Source: Halomonas organivorans (lineage in GTDB: Bacteria; Pseudomonadota; Gammaproteobacteria; Pseudomonadales; Halomonadaceae). From it: DNA of 64,000 bases. Location: NCBI RefSeq assembly GCF_014192055.1, contig NZ_JACHXM010000008.1, positions 1 through 64,000 of the forward strand, written 5' to 3'. Within the stretch, counting starts at the first letter, position 1. The number at the start of each line of letters is the position of its first letter. This document shows positions 33,773-47,624 of the stretch, one piece after another. Under the pieces are notes generated by a model. It was given only the letters and a program-made list of their open reading frames with translations. It ran no database searches and was not told the origin of the DNA. Both the position numbers and the translations under genes were made by a program.

Positions 33773-34644
33773 TTACCAGCCGGTGGCTTCCTTCAGAGCG
33801 TCGCCGATCTCGGCCAGAGAGCGTACGGTCTTGACGCCCGCCGCCTCGAGGGCGCCGAACTTCTCGTCCGCAGTGCCCTTGCCGCCGGCGATGATGGCGC
33901 CGGCATGGCCCATGCGCTTGCCGGGAGGCGCGGTGACGCCGGCGATGTAGGAGACGACCGGCTTGGAGACGTTGGCCTTGATGTAGGCGGCCGCCTCTTC
34001 CTCGGCGGTGCCGCCGATCTCGCCGATCATCACGATCGCTTCGGTGGCCGGATCCTGCTCGAACTTCTCGAGGATATCGATGAAGGTAGAGCCCGGAATC
34101 GGGTCACCGCCGATGCCCACGCAGGTGGACTGACCGAAGCCGTGGTCGGTGGTCTGCTTGACCGCCTCATAGGTCAGGGTGCCGGAGCGCGACACGATAC
34201 CGACCTTGCCAGGCTTGTGGATGTGGCCCGGCATGATGCCGATCTTGCACTCGCCCGGGGTGATCACGCCGGGGCAGTTCGGACCGATCAGGCGCACGCC
34301 CAGCTCGTCACACTTGACCTTGACGTCGAGCATGTCGAGGGTCGGGATGCCTTCGGTGATGCACACGATCAGCTTGATGCCGGCGTTGGCGGCCTCGAGG
34401 ATCGAGTCCTTGCAGAACGGTGCCGGCACGTAGATCACGCTGGCCTCGGCGCCAGTCTCGGCCACCGCTTCCTTGACGGTGTTGAACACCGGCAGGCCCA
34501 GGTGCTCCTGGCCACCCTTGCCCGGGGTCACGCCGCCGACCATCTGGGTGCCGTAGGCGATCGCCTGCTCGGAGTGGAAGGTCCCCTGGCCGCCAGTGAA
34601 GCCCTGGCAGATGACCTTGGTGTTCTTGTCGATCAGGATGCTCA

Positions 34645-34645
<1 letters not shown>
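33773..34645 (-). CDS. sucD: Succinyl-CoA synthetase alpha subunit
   Basis: A 290-residue subunit starting [20 protein letters not shown]. It has the CoA-binding Rossmann segment ([18 protein letters not shown]), [20 protein letters not shown], and the phosphohistidine region [17 protein letters not shown]. It catalyses succinyl-CoA + ADP (or GDP) + Pi to succinate + ATP (GTP) with SucC. It shares the sequence TAATG with the sucC stop, so it is tightly coupled, and is the last gene of the sdh-suc-lpd cluster. Confidence 0.96.
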
Positions 34646-35811
<1,166 letters not shown>

Positions 35812-35918
35812 CGATTCATGCCATTGGTTGCATGTGACTCGAACGGTAGCCTCTGCACTGCCTGAGACGACAGGCGGCGGCTACCACCGTTCCCCTTCGA
35901 TGCGTCGCCGAAGGGGAC

Positions 35919-35938
35919 GCGCCGCCCGAGGGCGGCGC
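35919..35938 (-). terminator. GC hairpin between lpd and sucC
   Basis: GCGCCGCCC and GGGCGGCGC form a 9-bp stem with a 2-nt loop, 11 nt after the lpd stop codon. There is no T-tract on either strand, so it is more likely an mRNA-stabilising or partial terminator element than a full stop. Confidence 0.5.
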
Positions 35939-35948
35939 TCTTGTTGTC

Positions 35949-37412
<1,464 letters not shown>

Positions 37413-37436
37413 CTATGTCTCTGTTGCCCGTGCGGA

Positions 37437-38984
37437 TCAGATGTCCAGCAGCAGGCGAGCCGGATCCTCGAGCAGCGCCTTGATGGTCACCAGGAACTGC
37501 ACCGCGTCCTTGCCGTCGATCATGCGATGATCGTATGACAGCGCCAGGTACATCATCGGACGGATCTCGACCTTGCCATTCACCGCCATGGGCCGTTCCT
37601 GGATCTTGTGCATGCCCAGGATCGCGGTCTGCGGCGGATTGAGGATCGGCGTGGACATCAACGAGCCGAAGATACCACCGTTGGTGATGGTGAAGGTGCC
37701 GCCCTGCATCTCGTCGATGCCGAGCTTGCCGTCGCGGGCACGCTTGCCGAAGTCGACGATGCCCTTCTCGACGTCGGCGATCTTCATGCCGTCGGTGTCG
37801 CGCAGTACCGGCACCACCAGGCCGCGGTCGGTAGACACGGCCACGCCGATGTCCTGGTAGCCGTGATAGACGATGTCGTCACCGTCGATGGAGGCGTTGA
37901 CGTCCGGGAAGCGCTTGAGCGCCTCGGAGGCCGCCTTGACGAAGAAGCCCATGAAGCCGAGCTTGGTGTCGTGGGCCTTGAGGAAGGTGTCCTTGTACTG
38001 GGCACGCAGATCCATCACCGCGCCCATGTCCACCTCGTTGTAGGTGGTCAGCATGGCGGCGGTCTGCTGAGCCTCGACCAGGCGCTTGGCGATGGTCTTG
38101 CGCAGGCGGGTCATCGGCACGCGCTTCTCGGGGCGCTCGCCTTCGACGGCCGGGGCCGGCGCTGCGGCAGCCTTGGCACCGCCGGCCGGCTTGGCGGCTT
38201 TCTTGGCACTGCCGTCCTTGATGGCCTTCTGCACGTCTTCCTTCAGCACGCGACCGCCCTTGCCGGTGCCCTCGAGCTTGCTGACGTCGAGGTCGTGCTC
38301 GGCGACCAGCTTGCGCGCGGCGGGCGCGAGGATCTTGTCGCCGACCTTCTCGTCGCTGGCGCCGTCGTCGGCGGATGCGGCGGCCTTGCCTTCACCGGCG
38401 GACGGGGCAGCAGCACCGCCGGCACCTTCGGTGAAGATTGCCAGCACCTGCTCGGAGGTCACTTGGCTGCCTTCCTCGGCCTTGATCTCGGACAGCGCAC
38501 CGTCGGCGGGGGCGACCACCTCGAGCACGACCTTGTCGGTCTCGATCTCGGCCAGTACTTCGTCGCGCTTGACGGCTTCGCCGACCTGCTTGGCCCAGCT
38601 GGCCACGGTGCCTTCCTGGACGGACTCGGGGAAGGTCGGCGCCTTCACCTCGTGCGTCTGGCCGCCGGCGGCCGGGGCGGCCTCCGGTTTGGCGTCGCTC
38701 TTCTCTTCGCTGGCGGCCTCGGCCTTGTCGTCGCCGCCGCTGGCCGCGCCTTCGCCGAGGCGGCCGAGCACCTGCTCGGACTGCACGGTATCACCCTCTT
38801 CCGCCAGCACCTCGGCCAGGGTACCGGCCTCGGGTGCCACGACCTCGAGCACTACCTTGTCGGTCTCGATCTCGACGATCAGCTCGTCACGCTCGACGCT
38901 ATCACCCGGCTGCTTGTGCCAGGCGGCCACGCTGCCTTCGGCAACGGATTCCGGAAAGGTGGGTGCCTTGATCTCGGTAGCCAT
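37437..38984 (-). CDS. sucB: 2-oxoglutarate dehydrogenase E2 (succinyltransferase) with two lipoyl domains
   Basis: A 515-residue E2, longer than the ~400 residues of E. coli SucB because it has two N-terminal lipoyl domains. Each has the [14 protein letters not shown] motif, with lipoyl Lys43 and Lys151. Both domains begin KAPTFPESV and are joined by an acidic Ala/Glu-rich linker. Then come a peripheral subunit-binding domain ([20 protein letters not shown]), a basic Ala/Lys linker, and the catalytic domain with [13 protein letters not shown] (active His and Asp). It transfers the succinyl group to CoA in the complex with SucA and Lpd. Confidence 0.95.
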   Translation of the reverse strand: MATEIKAPTFPESVAEGSVAAWHKQPGDSVERDELIVEIETDKVVLEVVAPEAGTLAEVLAEEGDTVQSEQVLGRLGEGAASGGDDKAEAASEEKSDAKPEAAPAAGGQTHEVKAPTFPESVQEGTVASWAKQVGEAVKRDEVLAEIETDKVVLEVVAPADGALSEIKAEEGSQVTSEQVLAIFTEGAGGAAAPSAGEGKAAASADDGASDEKVGDKILAPAARKLVAEHDLDVSKLEGTGKGGRVLKEDVQKAIKDGSAKKAAKPAGGAKAAAAPAPAVEGERPEKRVPMTRLRKTIAKRLVEAQQTAAMLTTYNEVDMGAVMDLRAQYKDTFLKAHDTKLGFMGFFVKAASEALKRFPDVNASIDGDDIVYHGYQDIGVAVSTDRGLVVPVLRDTDGMKIADVEKGIVDFGKRARDGKLGIDEMQGGTFTITNGGIFGSLMSTPILNPPQTAILGMHKIQERPMAVNGKVEIRPMMYLALSYDHRMIDGKDAVQFLVTIKALLEDPARLLLDI

Positions 38985-39026
38985 GTCGTTTCCCTTGTGT
39001 GTTCTCTCTCGTCCCGGTGGGCTGCC

Positions 39027-41861
39027 TTAGAGGTTGAAGGCGTCTTCCACCAGCTTGCGCTGCTGTTCGGTGTGCACGGACATGTAGCCCGCCGCGGGCG
39101 CCGCCGAGGCCGGGCGACCGGCGAACTTGAGCTTGCCGCCCAGGCCCGTCTTGTGCTGCTCCGCCACGCTGCGCATGTGATGCTGACTGGAATACCAGGC
39201 GCCCTGGTTGAGCGGCTCTTCCTGGCACCACACCATCTCGCTGACGTTGGTGTAGGCCTGGATCGCCTCGAGGAGCTCGGCCTCGGGGAACGGATAGAGC
39301 TGCTCGAGACGCAGGATGGCCACGTCGTCGCGGGCGTTCTCCTCGCGCCAGTTGGCCAGGTCGTAATAGACCTTGCCGGCACACAGGATGATGCGCTCGA
39401 CCTTCTCGGCGTCGCGCTCGCCCTGGTCGGGGAGCACCATCTGGAAGCTGCCGCTGGCCAGCTCGTCGAGGCTGGAGGTCGCCTCCTTGTGTCGCAGCAG
39501 ACTCTTCGGCGACATCACCACCAGCGGCTTTCTCAGCTTGCGGATCACCTGGCGACGCAGCAGATGGAAGATCTGCGCCGGGGTGGTCGGCACGCAGACC
39601 TGCATGTTGTGCTCGGCGCACAGCTGCAGGAAGCGCTCCAGACGCGCCGAGGAGTGCTCGGGCCCCTGCCCCTCGTAGCCGTGCGGCAGCAGCATGGTCA
39701 AGCCGCACAGTCGCTCCCACTTGGTCTCGCCGGAGGAGATGAACTGGTCGACCACGACCTGGGCGCCGTTGAAGAAGTCGCCGAACTGCGCCTCCCAGAT
39801 CACCAGGTCATTGGGCGCCGTGGTGGAATAGCCATACTCGAACGCCAGCACGGCTTCCTCGGAGAGGAAGGAATCGTGGATGGTGAAGCACGGCTGGCCA
39901 TCGCTCAGGTGCTGCAGCGGCACGTAGGTGCTGCCGTCCTTCTGGTTGTGCACTACCGCGTGACGGTGGGAAAAGGTGCCGCGCCCCACGTCCTGCCCGG
40001 TCAGGCGCACCGGATGCCCCTGGTCGATCAGCGTGGCATAGGCCAGCGTCTCGGCGAAGCCCCAGTTGGTGGCCATGCCACCGGCCTGCATCTTGCGACG
40101 GTCGTCGTAGATCTTGGCGACCTGGCGCTGCACTTCGACCCCGTCCGGGATATCGCACATCTTGGCCGCCAGGTGCTGCAGGCGCTTGAGGTCGAAGCTG
40201 GTGTCGGTATGGCCGCTCCATTCGTGACCGAGGTAGGGCTTCCAGTCGACGAACAGTGCGGTGTTGGGCTTCTGTACCAGGGCATTGGCCACGTGGTTGC
40301 CGGCGACCAGGTCGTCGCGGTATTTCTCCATCGTGGCCTTGGCATCGTCCTCGCTGATCAGCCCTTCCTCGACCAGGCGCTGGGCGTACAGGGTCCGCGA
40401 AGAGGCATGCTTCTTGATCTTGCTGTACATCATCGGCTGAGTGCCGGACGGCTCGTCGGCCTCGTTGTGGCCGCGGCGGCGATAGCACACCAGGTCGATG
40501 ACCACGTCCTTCTTGAACTGCTGACGGTAGTCCAGTGCCACCTGGGTGGCGTGCAGCACCGCATCCGGATCGTCGCCGTTGACGTGGAAGATCGGTGCCT
40601 GGACCATCTTGGCGATGTCGGTGCAGTACTCGGTGGAGCGCGAGTCTTCCGGGTGCGAGGTGGTGAACCCCACCTGGTTGTTGATCACGATGTGCACCGT
40701 GCCGCCGGTCCGGTAGGCACGGGTCTGGGACATCTGGAAGGTCTCCATGACCACGCCCTGACCGGCAAAGGCCGCGTCACCATGGACGTTGATCGGCAGT
40801 ACCTTGCCGCCGTCGGCGTCGCTGCGACGATCCTGGCGGGCCCGCACCGACCCCTCCACCACCGGCGCCACGATCTCCAGGTGCGAGGGGTTGAACGACA
40901 GCGCCAGGTGCACTTCGCCGCCCGGCGTCATGACGTTGGAGCTGAAGCCCTGGTGATACTTGACGTCACCGGAGCCACGCTCGACCACCTTCTTGCCGTC
41001 GAACTCGTCGATCAGCTCGGAGGGGTTCTTGCCGAGGATGTTGACCAGCACGTTGAGGCGGCCACGGTGGGCCATGCCGATCACCACTTCCTTGGTGCCG
41101 TAACCGCCGGCACGCTGGATCAGCTCGTCCATCATCGGGATGAAGGACTCGCCGCCCTCAAGACCGAAGCGCTTGGTGCCCGGATACTTGGACGCCAGGT
41201 AGCTCTCGAGGCCTTCGGCGGCAGTGAGTCGCTCGAAGACGTGCTTGCGCACCTCGTTGCTGAACTTGGGCTTGGAGCGCACCGACTCGAAGCGCTGCTG
41301 CAGCCAGCGTTTCTCTTCGGTGTCGACGATGTGCATGATCTCGCAGCCGATGCTGCGGCAGTAGGTCTGCTCCAGCGCCTCGACGATCTCCTTCAGCGGG
41401 GCCTTGTCGGCGCCGAGGAAGAACGAGCCCGTCTGGAACTCGGTGTCCAGGTCGGCCTTCGAGAGCTGGTGGAAGGAGAGGTCGAGGTCGGGCACCGGGG
41501 TCGGGCTGCGCAGATCGAGGGGGTCGATATCGGCCTTCTGGTGCCCGCGGAAGCGGTAGGCGTTGATCAGCTGCAGTACCTTGACCTGCTTGCGACTCTC
41601 GTCGCTGCCGGAAGCGGCGGCGGCCTGGGCGGTACGGCGCTGGCGGCCTAGCTGATAGAACTGTTCGCGGGTTGGAGCAAGTGGAACGTCGGGGGTGGCG
41701 CTGCCATCGGGTCTCGGCAGTTGGTCGAAATACTGACGCCATTCGTCGGGAACGGCGGTGGGGTCATCGAGGTACTGCTCGTAGAGCGCTTCCACATAGT
41801 GAACATTGCTGCCACTGACATGGGAGGAGCGCCACATCAACTCCATTATGCCTTGTTGCAT
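39027..41861 (-). CDS. sucA: 2-oxoglutarate dehydrogenase E1
   Basis: A 944-residue thiamine diphosphate enzyme. The start MQQGIMELMWRSSHVSGSN matches other SucA proteins, so ATG 41861 is used rather than the upstream extension to 41903. Key segments are GMAHRGRLNVLVNILGK, GDAAFAGQGVVMETFQMS (ThDP/Mg site), RRRGHNEADEPSGTQP, and a C-terminal transketolase-like half with HGYEGQGPEHSSARLERFLQ. It decarboxylates 2-oxoglutarate and passes the succinyl group to SucB. A terminator-like hairpin separates it from sdhB. Confidence 0.96.
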   Translation of the reverse strand: MQQGIMELMWRSSHVSGSNVHYVEALYEQYLDDPTAVPDEWRQYFDQLPRPDGSATPDVPLAPTREQFYQLGRQRRTAQAAAASGSDESRKQVKVLQLINAYRFRGHQKADIDPLDLRSPTPVPDLDLSFHQLSKADLDTEFQTGSFFLGADKAPLKEIVEALEQTYCRSIGCEIMHIVDTEEKRWLQQRFESVRSKPKFSNEVRKHVFERLTAAEGLESYLASKYPGTKRFGLEGGESFIPMMDELIQRAGGYGTKEVVIGMAHRGRLNVLVNILGKNPSELIDEFDGKKVVERGSGDVKYHQGFSSNVMTPGGEVHLALSFNPSHLEIVAPVVEGSVRARQDRRSDADGGKVLPINVHGDAAFAGQGVVMETFQMSQTRAYRTGGTVHIVINNQVGFTTSHPEDSRSTEYCTDIAKMVQAPIFHVNGDDPDAVLHATQVALDYRQQFKKDVVIDLVCYRRRGHNEADEPSGTQPMMYSKIKKHASSRTLYAQRLVEEGLISEDDAKATMEKYRDDLVAGNHVANALVQKPNTALFVDWKPYLGHEWSGHTDTSFDLKRLQHLAAKMCDIPDGVEVQRQVAKIYDDRRKMQAGGMATNWGFAETLAYATLIDQGHPVRLTGQDVGRGTFSHRHAVVHNQKDGSTYVPLQHLSDGQPCFTIHDSFLSEEAVLAFEYGYSTTAPNDLVIWEAQFGDFFNGAQVVVDQFISSGETKWERLCGLTMLLPHGYEGQGPEHSSARLERFLQLCAEHNMQVCVPTTPAQIFHLLRRQVIRKLRKPLVVMSPKSLLRHKEATSSLDELASGSFQMVLPDQGERDAEKVERIILCAGKVYYDLANWREENARDDVAILRLEQLYPFPEAELLEAIQAYTNVSEMVWCQEEPLNQGAWYSSQHHMRSVAEQHKTGLGGKLKFAGRPASAAPAAGYMSVHTEQQRKLVEDAFNL

Positions 41862-41968
41862 CTCTCGGTCACCCTGCACTGATGGGGTGGTATCGGCCGT
41901 CACGGCTCACCCGTGGCGACATCTTTGGTAGCCTGCCGGCGGGCGGACACCTTGTTCTCGATGGTCAA

Positions 41969-41993
41969 AAGCCGGTGCGCAGGGCACCGGCTT
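41969..41993 (-). terminator. Terminator after sdhB
   Basis: On the minus strand AAGCCGGTGC and GCACCGGCTT form a 10-bp stem with a 5-nt loop, followed by TTG after a TTTT run. It lies about 77 nt after the sdhB stop and 108 nt before sucA, so it likely limits read-through from sdhCDAB into sucAB. Confidence 0.75.
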
Positions 41994-42069
41994 CGACGTC
42001 TCACCGGGGGCCAGGCTGCGACAGCACGTCGCAGCTCGCGGCGTATGATAACAAGCCGGGGCCCACGAT

Positions 42070-42780
42070 TTAAGTGGCATTCGCCAGCAGCATCTCGCGG
42101 ATCTTGCCGATCGCGCGCGTGGGATTCAGCCCCTTGGGACATACCGCCACGCAGTTCATGATGCCGCGGCAGCGGAACACGCTGAACGGGTCCTCCAGCT
42201 CGGCCAGGCGCTCACGGGTCGCCTCGTCGCGGGAGTCGGCCAGGAAGCGGTAAGCCTGCAGCAGGCCGGCCGGACCGACGAACTTGTCCGGGTTCCACCA
42301 GAACGACGGGCAGGAGGTCGAGCAGCAGGCACACAGGATGCATTCGTAGAGGCCGTCGAGCTTGTCGCGGTCCTCCGGCGACTGCAGGCGCTCGATCGCC
42401 GGCGCCGGATTGTCGTTCTGCAGGTACGGCTGGATGCGCTCGTACTGCTTGTAGAACAGCCCCATGTCGACCACCAGGTCACGAATGACCGGCAGACCGG
42501 GCAGCGGACGCAGGGTCAGCTTGCCCTTCTTGACCACTTCGGAAAGCGGCGTGATGCAGGCCAGGCCGTTCTTGCCGTTCATGTTCATGCCATCGGAACC
42601 GCACACGCCCTCGCGGCAGCTGCGACGGAAGGCCAGGCCATTATCCTGCTCCTTCACCATGTGCAGGACGTCGAGCACCATCAGGTCGCGGCCTTGGGTG
42701 TCGACCTGGAACTCCTCCATGTAAGGGGCGGAGTCCGTTTCCGGGTTGTAGCGGTACAGGGATACCTGAAGATTGGACAT
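42070..42780 (-). CDS. sdhB: Succinate dehydrogenase iron-sulfur subunit
   Basis: A 236-residue subunit with all three cluster motifs: [2Fe-2S] CREGVCGSDGMNMNGKNG with the later LAC, [4Fe-4S] CILCACCSTSCP and [3Fe-4S] CRGIMNCVAVCPKGLNP. It carries electrons from the FAD of SdhA to ubiquinone at SdhCD. It starts 11 nt after sdhA. Confidence 0.97.
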   Translation of the reverse strand: MSNLQVSLYRYNPETDSAPYMEEFQVDTQGRDLMVLDVLHMVKEQDNGLAFRRSCREGVCGSDGMNMNGKNGLACITPLSEVVKKGKLTLRPLPGLPVIRDLVVDMGLFYKQYERIQPYLQNDNPAPAIERLQSPEDRDKLDGLYECILCACCSTSCPSFWWNPDKFVGPAGLLQAYRFLADSRDEATRERLAELEDPFSVFRCRGIMNCVAVCPKGLNPTRAIGKIREMLLANAT

Positions 42781-42791
42781 CGTGACTCCCC

Positions 42792-44564
42792 TCAGTAGGT
42801 GCGGACTTTCGGCTCGAACATGTCGACGGTCTTGGGCGCGAAATTGACGTCGCGCTTGCCCAGCCTCTTGTCGGCCGGGAAGTAGAGCGAGTGCTTCAGC
42901 CAGTTGACGTCGTCGCGGTCCGGATAGTCATAGCGGCAGTGAGCACCACGGCTCTCCTTGCGCTCCAGGGCGGCGATGGCGGTGGCCTCGGCGACCTCCA
43001 TCAGGTTGTCGAGCTCGAGCGCCTCGACCCGCGCCGTGTTGAAGGCGTTCGACTTGTCCGGCAGGTAGGCGTTGTCGATGCGGCCACGCAGCTCGGCCAG
43101 CTTCTTGACGCCCTCCTCCATGTTCTTCTCTTCGCGGAACACGCCGAAGTCGTTCTGCATGATGTCCTGCAGCTCGCGCTTGAGCTCGGGGACGGTCTCG
43201 CCGCTCTCGGATTCGTTCCAGCGATTGAGACGCTTCATCGCCGACTCGATGTCCGAGTCGCTGGCGGCCAGGTACTCGACCCCTTCGTTGAGCGCGCTTT
43301 CGATGAACATGCCGGCGGCACGACCGAACACCACCAGGTCGAGCAGCGAGTTGCCCCCCAGGCGATTGGCGCCGTGGACCGACACGCAGGCCGCTTCGCC
43401 GACGGCGTAGAGGCCGTTGACGATGTGATCGTTGCCGTCGCCGTCCTGCATGATGGCCTGACCGTGCACGTTGGTCGGCACGCCGCCCATCATGTAGTGG
43501 CAGGTCGGGACCACCGGAATCGGCTCCTTGGCCGGATCCACGTGGGCAAAGGTCTTGGACAGTTCGACGATGCCCGGCAGGCGCTTGCCAAGCACCTCAT
43601 CGCCGAGGTGATCCAGCTTGAGATAGACGTGATCGCCATTCTCGCCGCAGCCGCGACCCTCGAGGATCTCCATGACCATGGAGCGCGCGACCACGTCGCG
43701 ACCGGCCAGGTCCTTGGCGTTGGGGGCATAACGTTCCATGAAGCGCTCGCCGTCCTTGTTGACCAGATAGCCGCCTTCGCCGCGGCAGCCCTCGGTCACC
43801 AGGACCCCGGCGCCGTAGATACCGGTCGGGTGGAACTGCCACATCTCCATGTCCTGCATCGGGAAACCGGCACGCAGCGCCATGCCGATACCATCACCGG
43901 TGTTGATCAGGGCATTGGTAGTGGAAGCATAGATGCGACCGGAGCCACCGGTGGCCAGCACGGTGGCCTTGGACTTGATATGAACCACTTCGCCGGATTC
44001 GATGTCCATGGCGATGCAGCCGACCACGTCACCGTTGGCGTTCTTGACCAAGTCGATGGCGTACCACTCGTTGAGGAACGTGGTATTGTTCTTCAAGTTG
44101 TTCTGGTAGAGGGTGTGCAGCAGGGCGTGGCCGGTCCGGTCGGCAGCGGCACAGGTGCGGGCCGCCTGGCCGCCCTCGCCGAAGTTCTTGGACTGGCCGC
44201 CGAACGGGCGCTGATAGATGCGGCCGTTGTCGAAACGGGAGAACGGCAGCCCCATGTGCTCGAGCTCGAAGACCGCCTTCGGCCCCTCGGAGCACATGTA
44301 TTCCGCCGCATCCTGGTCGGCGATGTAGTCGCCGCCCTTGACGGTGTCATACATGTGCCAGCGCCAGTCGTCGTTGGGATCGGCAGAAGCGATGGCACAG
44401 GTGATGCCGCCCTGGGCGGAAACGGTGTGCGAGCGGGTCGGGAAGACCTTGGACAGCACGGCGGTCTGCTTGCCGGACTTGGCCAGCTCGAGGGCGGCCC
44501 GCAGGCCGGAACCGCCACCGCCGATGATGATGGCGTCGAAGGTCAGGCTACGCATGTTGGACAT
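42792..44564 (-). CDS. sdhA: Succinate dehydrogenase flavoprotein subunit
   Basis: A 590-residue flavoprotein: FAD motif [18 protein letters not shown], the histidine for covalent FAD in [35 protein letters not shown], and the dicarboxylate-binding [14 protein letters not shown] segment [14 protein letters not shown]. Oxidises succinate to fumarate. It lies 3 nt after sdhD. Confidence 0.97.
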   Translation of the reverse strand: MSNMRSLTFDAIIIGGGGSGLRAALELAKSGKQTAVLSKVFPTRSHTVSAQGGITCAIASADPNDDWRWHMYDTVKGGDYIADQDAAEYMCSEGPKAVFELEHMGLPFSRFDNGRIYQRPFGGQSKNFGEGGQAARTCAAADRTGHALLHTLYQNNLKNNTTFLNEWYAIDLVKNANGDVVGCIAMDIESGEVVHIKSKATVLATGGSGRIYASTTNALINTGDGIGMALRAGFPMQDMEMWQFHPTGIYGAGVLVTEGCRGEGGYLVNKDGERFMERYAPNAKDLAGRDVVARSMVMEILEGRGCGENGDHVYLKLDHLGDEVLGKRLPGIVELSKTFAHVDPAKEPIPVVPTCHYMMGGVPTNVHGQAIMQDGDGNDHIVNGLYAVGEAACVSVHGANRLGGNSLLDLVVFGRAAGMFIESALNEGVEYLAASDSDIESAMKRLNRWNESESGETVPELKRELQDIMQNDFGVFREEKNMEEGVKKLAELRGRIDNAYLPDKSNAFNTARVEALELDNLMEVAEATAIAALERKESRGAHCRYDYPDRDDVNWLKHSLYFPADKRLGKRDVNFAPKTVDMFEPKVRTY

Positions 44565-44567
44565 GGA

Positions 44568-44915
44568 TCAGGCTCCCCACAGGACTTGGATACCCCAGAC
44601 CAGAAACACGAAGATGGCCAGGATGATGACGGTCTGGACGGCGATACGAATGCCGGTCGGCTTGAGATAGTCGGTGGTCACGGTCCACAGCCCCACCCAG
44701 GCATGGGCGGCCAGAGACACGAAAGCCAGCAGCGAGAAGATTCGCATCCAGGTCTGGGCGAAGAGTCCGCTCCAGGTCGCGTAGTCGAGACCCGGGTGAA
44801 ACAGCAGATAACCGACGATGAAGAGTGAGTAGAGGGCCAGGATGATGGCCGAGACACGCTGCACGAGCCAGTCGGACAGCCCGCTGCGCCCAAAGTTCGT
44901 GATGTTGGTTACCAT
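44568..44915 (-). CDS. sdhD: Succinate dehydrogenase membrane anchor SdhD
   Basis: A 115-residue protein with three membrane helices (IILALYSLFIVGYLLF, FSLLAFVSLAAHAWVGLW, VIILAIFVFLVWGIQ). The AHAWVGLWTVTTDY segment holds the haem/quinone-region residues usual for SdhD. It overlaps sdhC by 7 nt. Confidence 0.93.
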   Translation of the reverse strand: MVTNITNFGRSGLSDWLVQRVSAIILALYSLFIVGYLLFHPGLDYATWSGLFAQTWMRIFSLLAFVSLAAHAWVGLWTVTTDYLKPTGIRIAVQTVIILAIFVFLVWGIQVLWGA

Positions 44916-45286
44916 ACCCAGACTCCAGCCAGAATGATCAGGACCACGCTCACCACCACGGTGATCTGTGCCTTCTTGACGCCGCCCTCGAGGGTCACGC
45001 CGATATCGATATCCATCAGCAGGTGCTTGATGCCGGCCACAAAATGAAAGGCCAGCGCGGACAGCAATCCCCAGGCGATCAACTTGGCCAGAAAGTTGTG
45101 GGCCAGCGCGTCATGCACCGCCGCAAAGCCTTCGGGCGACGACAACGAGGCGTCGAGGGCCCAGAAGCCGAAGATCAGGCCAATGAAGAGAATGACGCCG
45201 GTAATGCGGTGGGCGATCGACGTCAAGGCGGGGAGGGGGAACTGTATCGTGGACAGATCCAGATTTACGGGTCGTTTGCTATTCAC
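44909..45286 (-). CDS. sdhC: Succinate dehydrogenase cytochrome b556 subunit SdhC
   Basis: A 125-residue, three-helix protein. Typical motifs are RPVNLDLSTIQFPLPALTSI, SIAHRITGVILF (quinone-site Ser/Arg) and LAFHFVAGIKHLLMD (haem histidine). First gene of sdhCDAB, with a clear promoter about 120 nt upstream. Confidence 0.94.
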   Translation of the reverse strand: MNSKRPVNLDLSTIQFPLPALTSIAHRITGVILFIGLIFGFWALDASLSSPEGFAAVHDALAHNFLAKLIAWGLLSALAFHFVAGIKHLLMDIDIGVTLEGGVKKAQITVVVSVVLIILAGVWVW

Positions 45287-45415
45287 GGCTCTCTACACAC
45301 TCTCTTGGCCCGCAGTAGGCGCTCGGGCGAGGCCCGTCACGGGCGGTGGTTTCGGGAAGGGACTCGATCATGACGCGATGTCACGATCACCGTTTCCTGC
45401 CAGTCGCGCGACAGG

Positions 45416-45444
45416 ATTATAGGGTTATGCCCACACCATGACAA
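45416..45444 (-). promoter_or_regulatory. Sigma-70 promoter of sdhCDAB
   Basis: Read on the minus strand: -35 TTGTCA (45439-45444), 17-bp spacer, -10 TATAAT (45416-45421). Predicted start near 45409, leaving a leader of about 120 nt before sdhC. Confidence 0.8.
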
Positions 45445-45557
45445 ATGACGCGCGCACCGACTCGACCATGGTGGCAAGCGCTTCGGGGGCAAAAAAACAC
45501 CGCCACGGCGTAAGTTATCGCCTACACCCACAGCCTCCGATGGATCTTGCACGCAAA

Positions 45558-45572
45558 TGGTGCAAAGCACCA
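45558..45572. promoter_or_regulatory. Palindrome between the sdhC and gltA promoters
   Basis: TGGTGC-AAA-GCACCA is a perfect 6-bp inverted repeat, 64 bp upstream of the gltA -35 box and 114 bp upstream of the sdhC -35. Possible operator for a regulator acting on both TCA promoters; identity unknown. Confidence 0.35.
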
Positions 45573-45635
45573 ACTCTGTTACAGACATTGTACATGTCGC
45601 GAGGAATGCACAAGCCAAGGGTGGCGATGGATGAA

Positions 45636-45663
45636 TTGACAATCGTGAAGACGCTTCTATAGT
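45636..45663 (+). promoter_or_regulatory. Sigma-70 promoter of gltA
   Basis: Perfect -35 TTGACA (45636-45641), 16-bp spacer, -10 TATAGT (45658-45663). Transcription would begin near 45670, about 70 nt before gltA. Confidence 0.85.
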
Positions 45664-45739
45664 GGGCGAACCTTTTCGCCGGCAAGTTCTGCGAAATCAC
45701 GCATTATCGCGCCACCATGAACTCGAGAGGAGGCCAGTT

Positions 45740-47026
<1,287 letters not shown>

Positions 47027-47047
47027 TCCGCCAGCATTGACCCCACG

Positions 47048-47082
47048 ACGACGAAGGCCGCCCATCGGGCGGCCTTCGTCGT
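47048..47082. terminator. Terminator after gltA
   Basis: A perfect 16-bp stem (ACGACGAAGGCCGCCC with GGGCGGCCTTCGTCGT) around a 3-nt loop, 21 nt after the stop codon. Confidence 0.85.
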
Positions 47083-47583
47083 TGGCGGCCCTGGCTGCTT
47101 GCCACCGCCCCTCACCTGCAAGCCCGACAACCCCCGCCCCAGCGAGCCCTGGAAGGGGTGCCTGCGCCCGTCTCAGGGTACTGACGAAGCTCGACCAGCC
47201 TCGCCTGCCTGCGACGCCAGGGAGCGCAGTGGTGGACGATCAGGGCCGACGACATCACACTGTCATCCCGCTGACCTCATTCCGCAGCGTTTTCCACACA
47301 TTCTGTGGATAACCCTGTTCAAAACCCCTAGAGAAACGCCTCAAATCGCCATGGGCAGCGGGTCGCGCTTAGATTGATCAATTTTTGACCTAATGCAAAC
47401 CATTGATTTTAAAGAACTAATCAACGAAGCCCATAACCACGGGGCTAGAGCGCGAGCCTGTGCACAGATCGCGGGGGAGGAACAGTCAACGTGGACAAGT
47501 CAAGGCCCGTAGCGACCCATCTTTGGTACAAAAGTACGAGAATGCGCCATGCTCAGCGCGCCAGCGGCTCGCAACGGCGAACA
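47083..47583. other. About 500-bp intergenic region with DnaA-box pair and an AT-rich stretch
   Basis: No convincing gene on either strand. At 47291-47299 TTTTCCACA and at 47305-47313 TGTGGATAA (the perfect DnaA box TTATCCACA inverted) face each other with a 5-bp gap. From about 47370 to 47430 the sequence turns AT-rich (TTGATCAATTTTTGACC, TTGATTTTAAAGAACTAA). A small RNA could be hidden here, but no promoter-terminator pair is obvious. Confidence 0.6.
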
Positions 47584-47606
47584 CAAAAAAAGACGCCTTC
47601 GGCGTC
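47584..47606 (-). terminator. Terminator of the tRNA operon
   Basis: Minus strand GACGCC-GAA-GGCGTC followed by a run of seven or more T, 19 nt after the CCA end of tRNA-Glu. A classic intrinsic terminator. Confidence 0.9.
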
Positions 47607-47624
47607 CGGATATACAGGAAGGGA

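Noticed and set aside
37608..41651. A 1347-codon open frame on the plus strand opposite sucB/sucA
   Set aside because: It mirrors two well-identified genes; its product is rich in H, L, V, G and D as expected from antisense reading of high-GC codons and has no domain.
42891..44828. A 645-codon plus-strand open frame opposite sdhA
   Set aside because: Antisense to a gene with all SdhA motifs; no ribosome site and no domain.
47291..47430. Chromosome origin oriC
   Set aside because: Only two DnaA boxes and none of dnaA, dnaN, rpmH or mnmG nearby; kept only as a possible DnaA-titration site.
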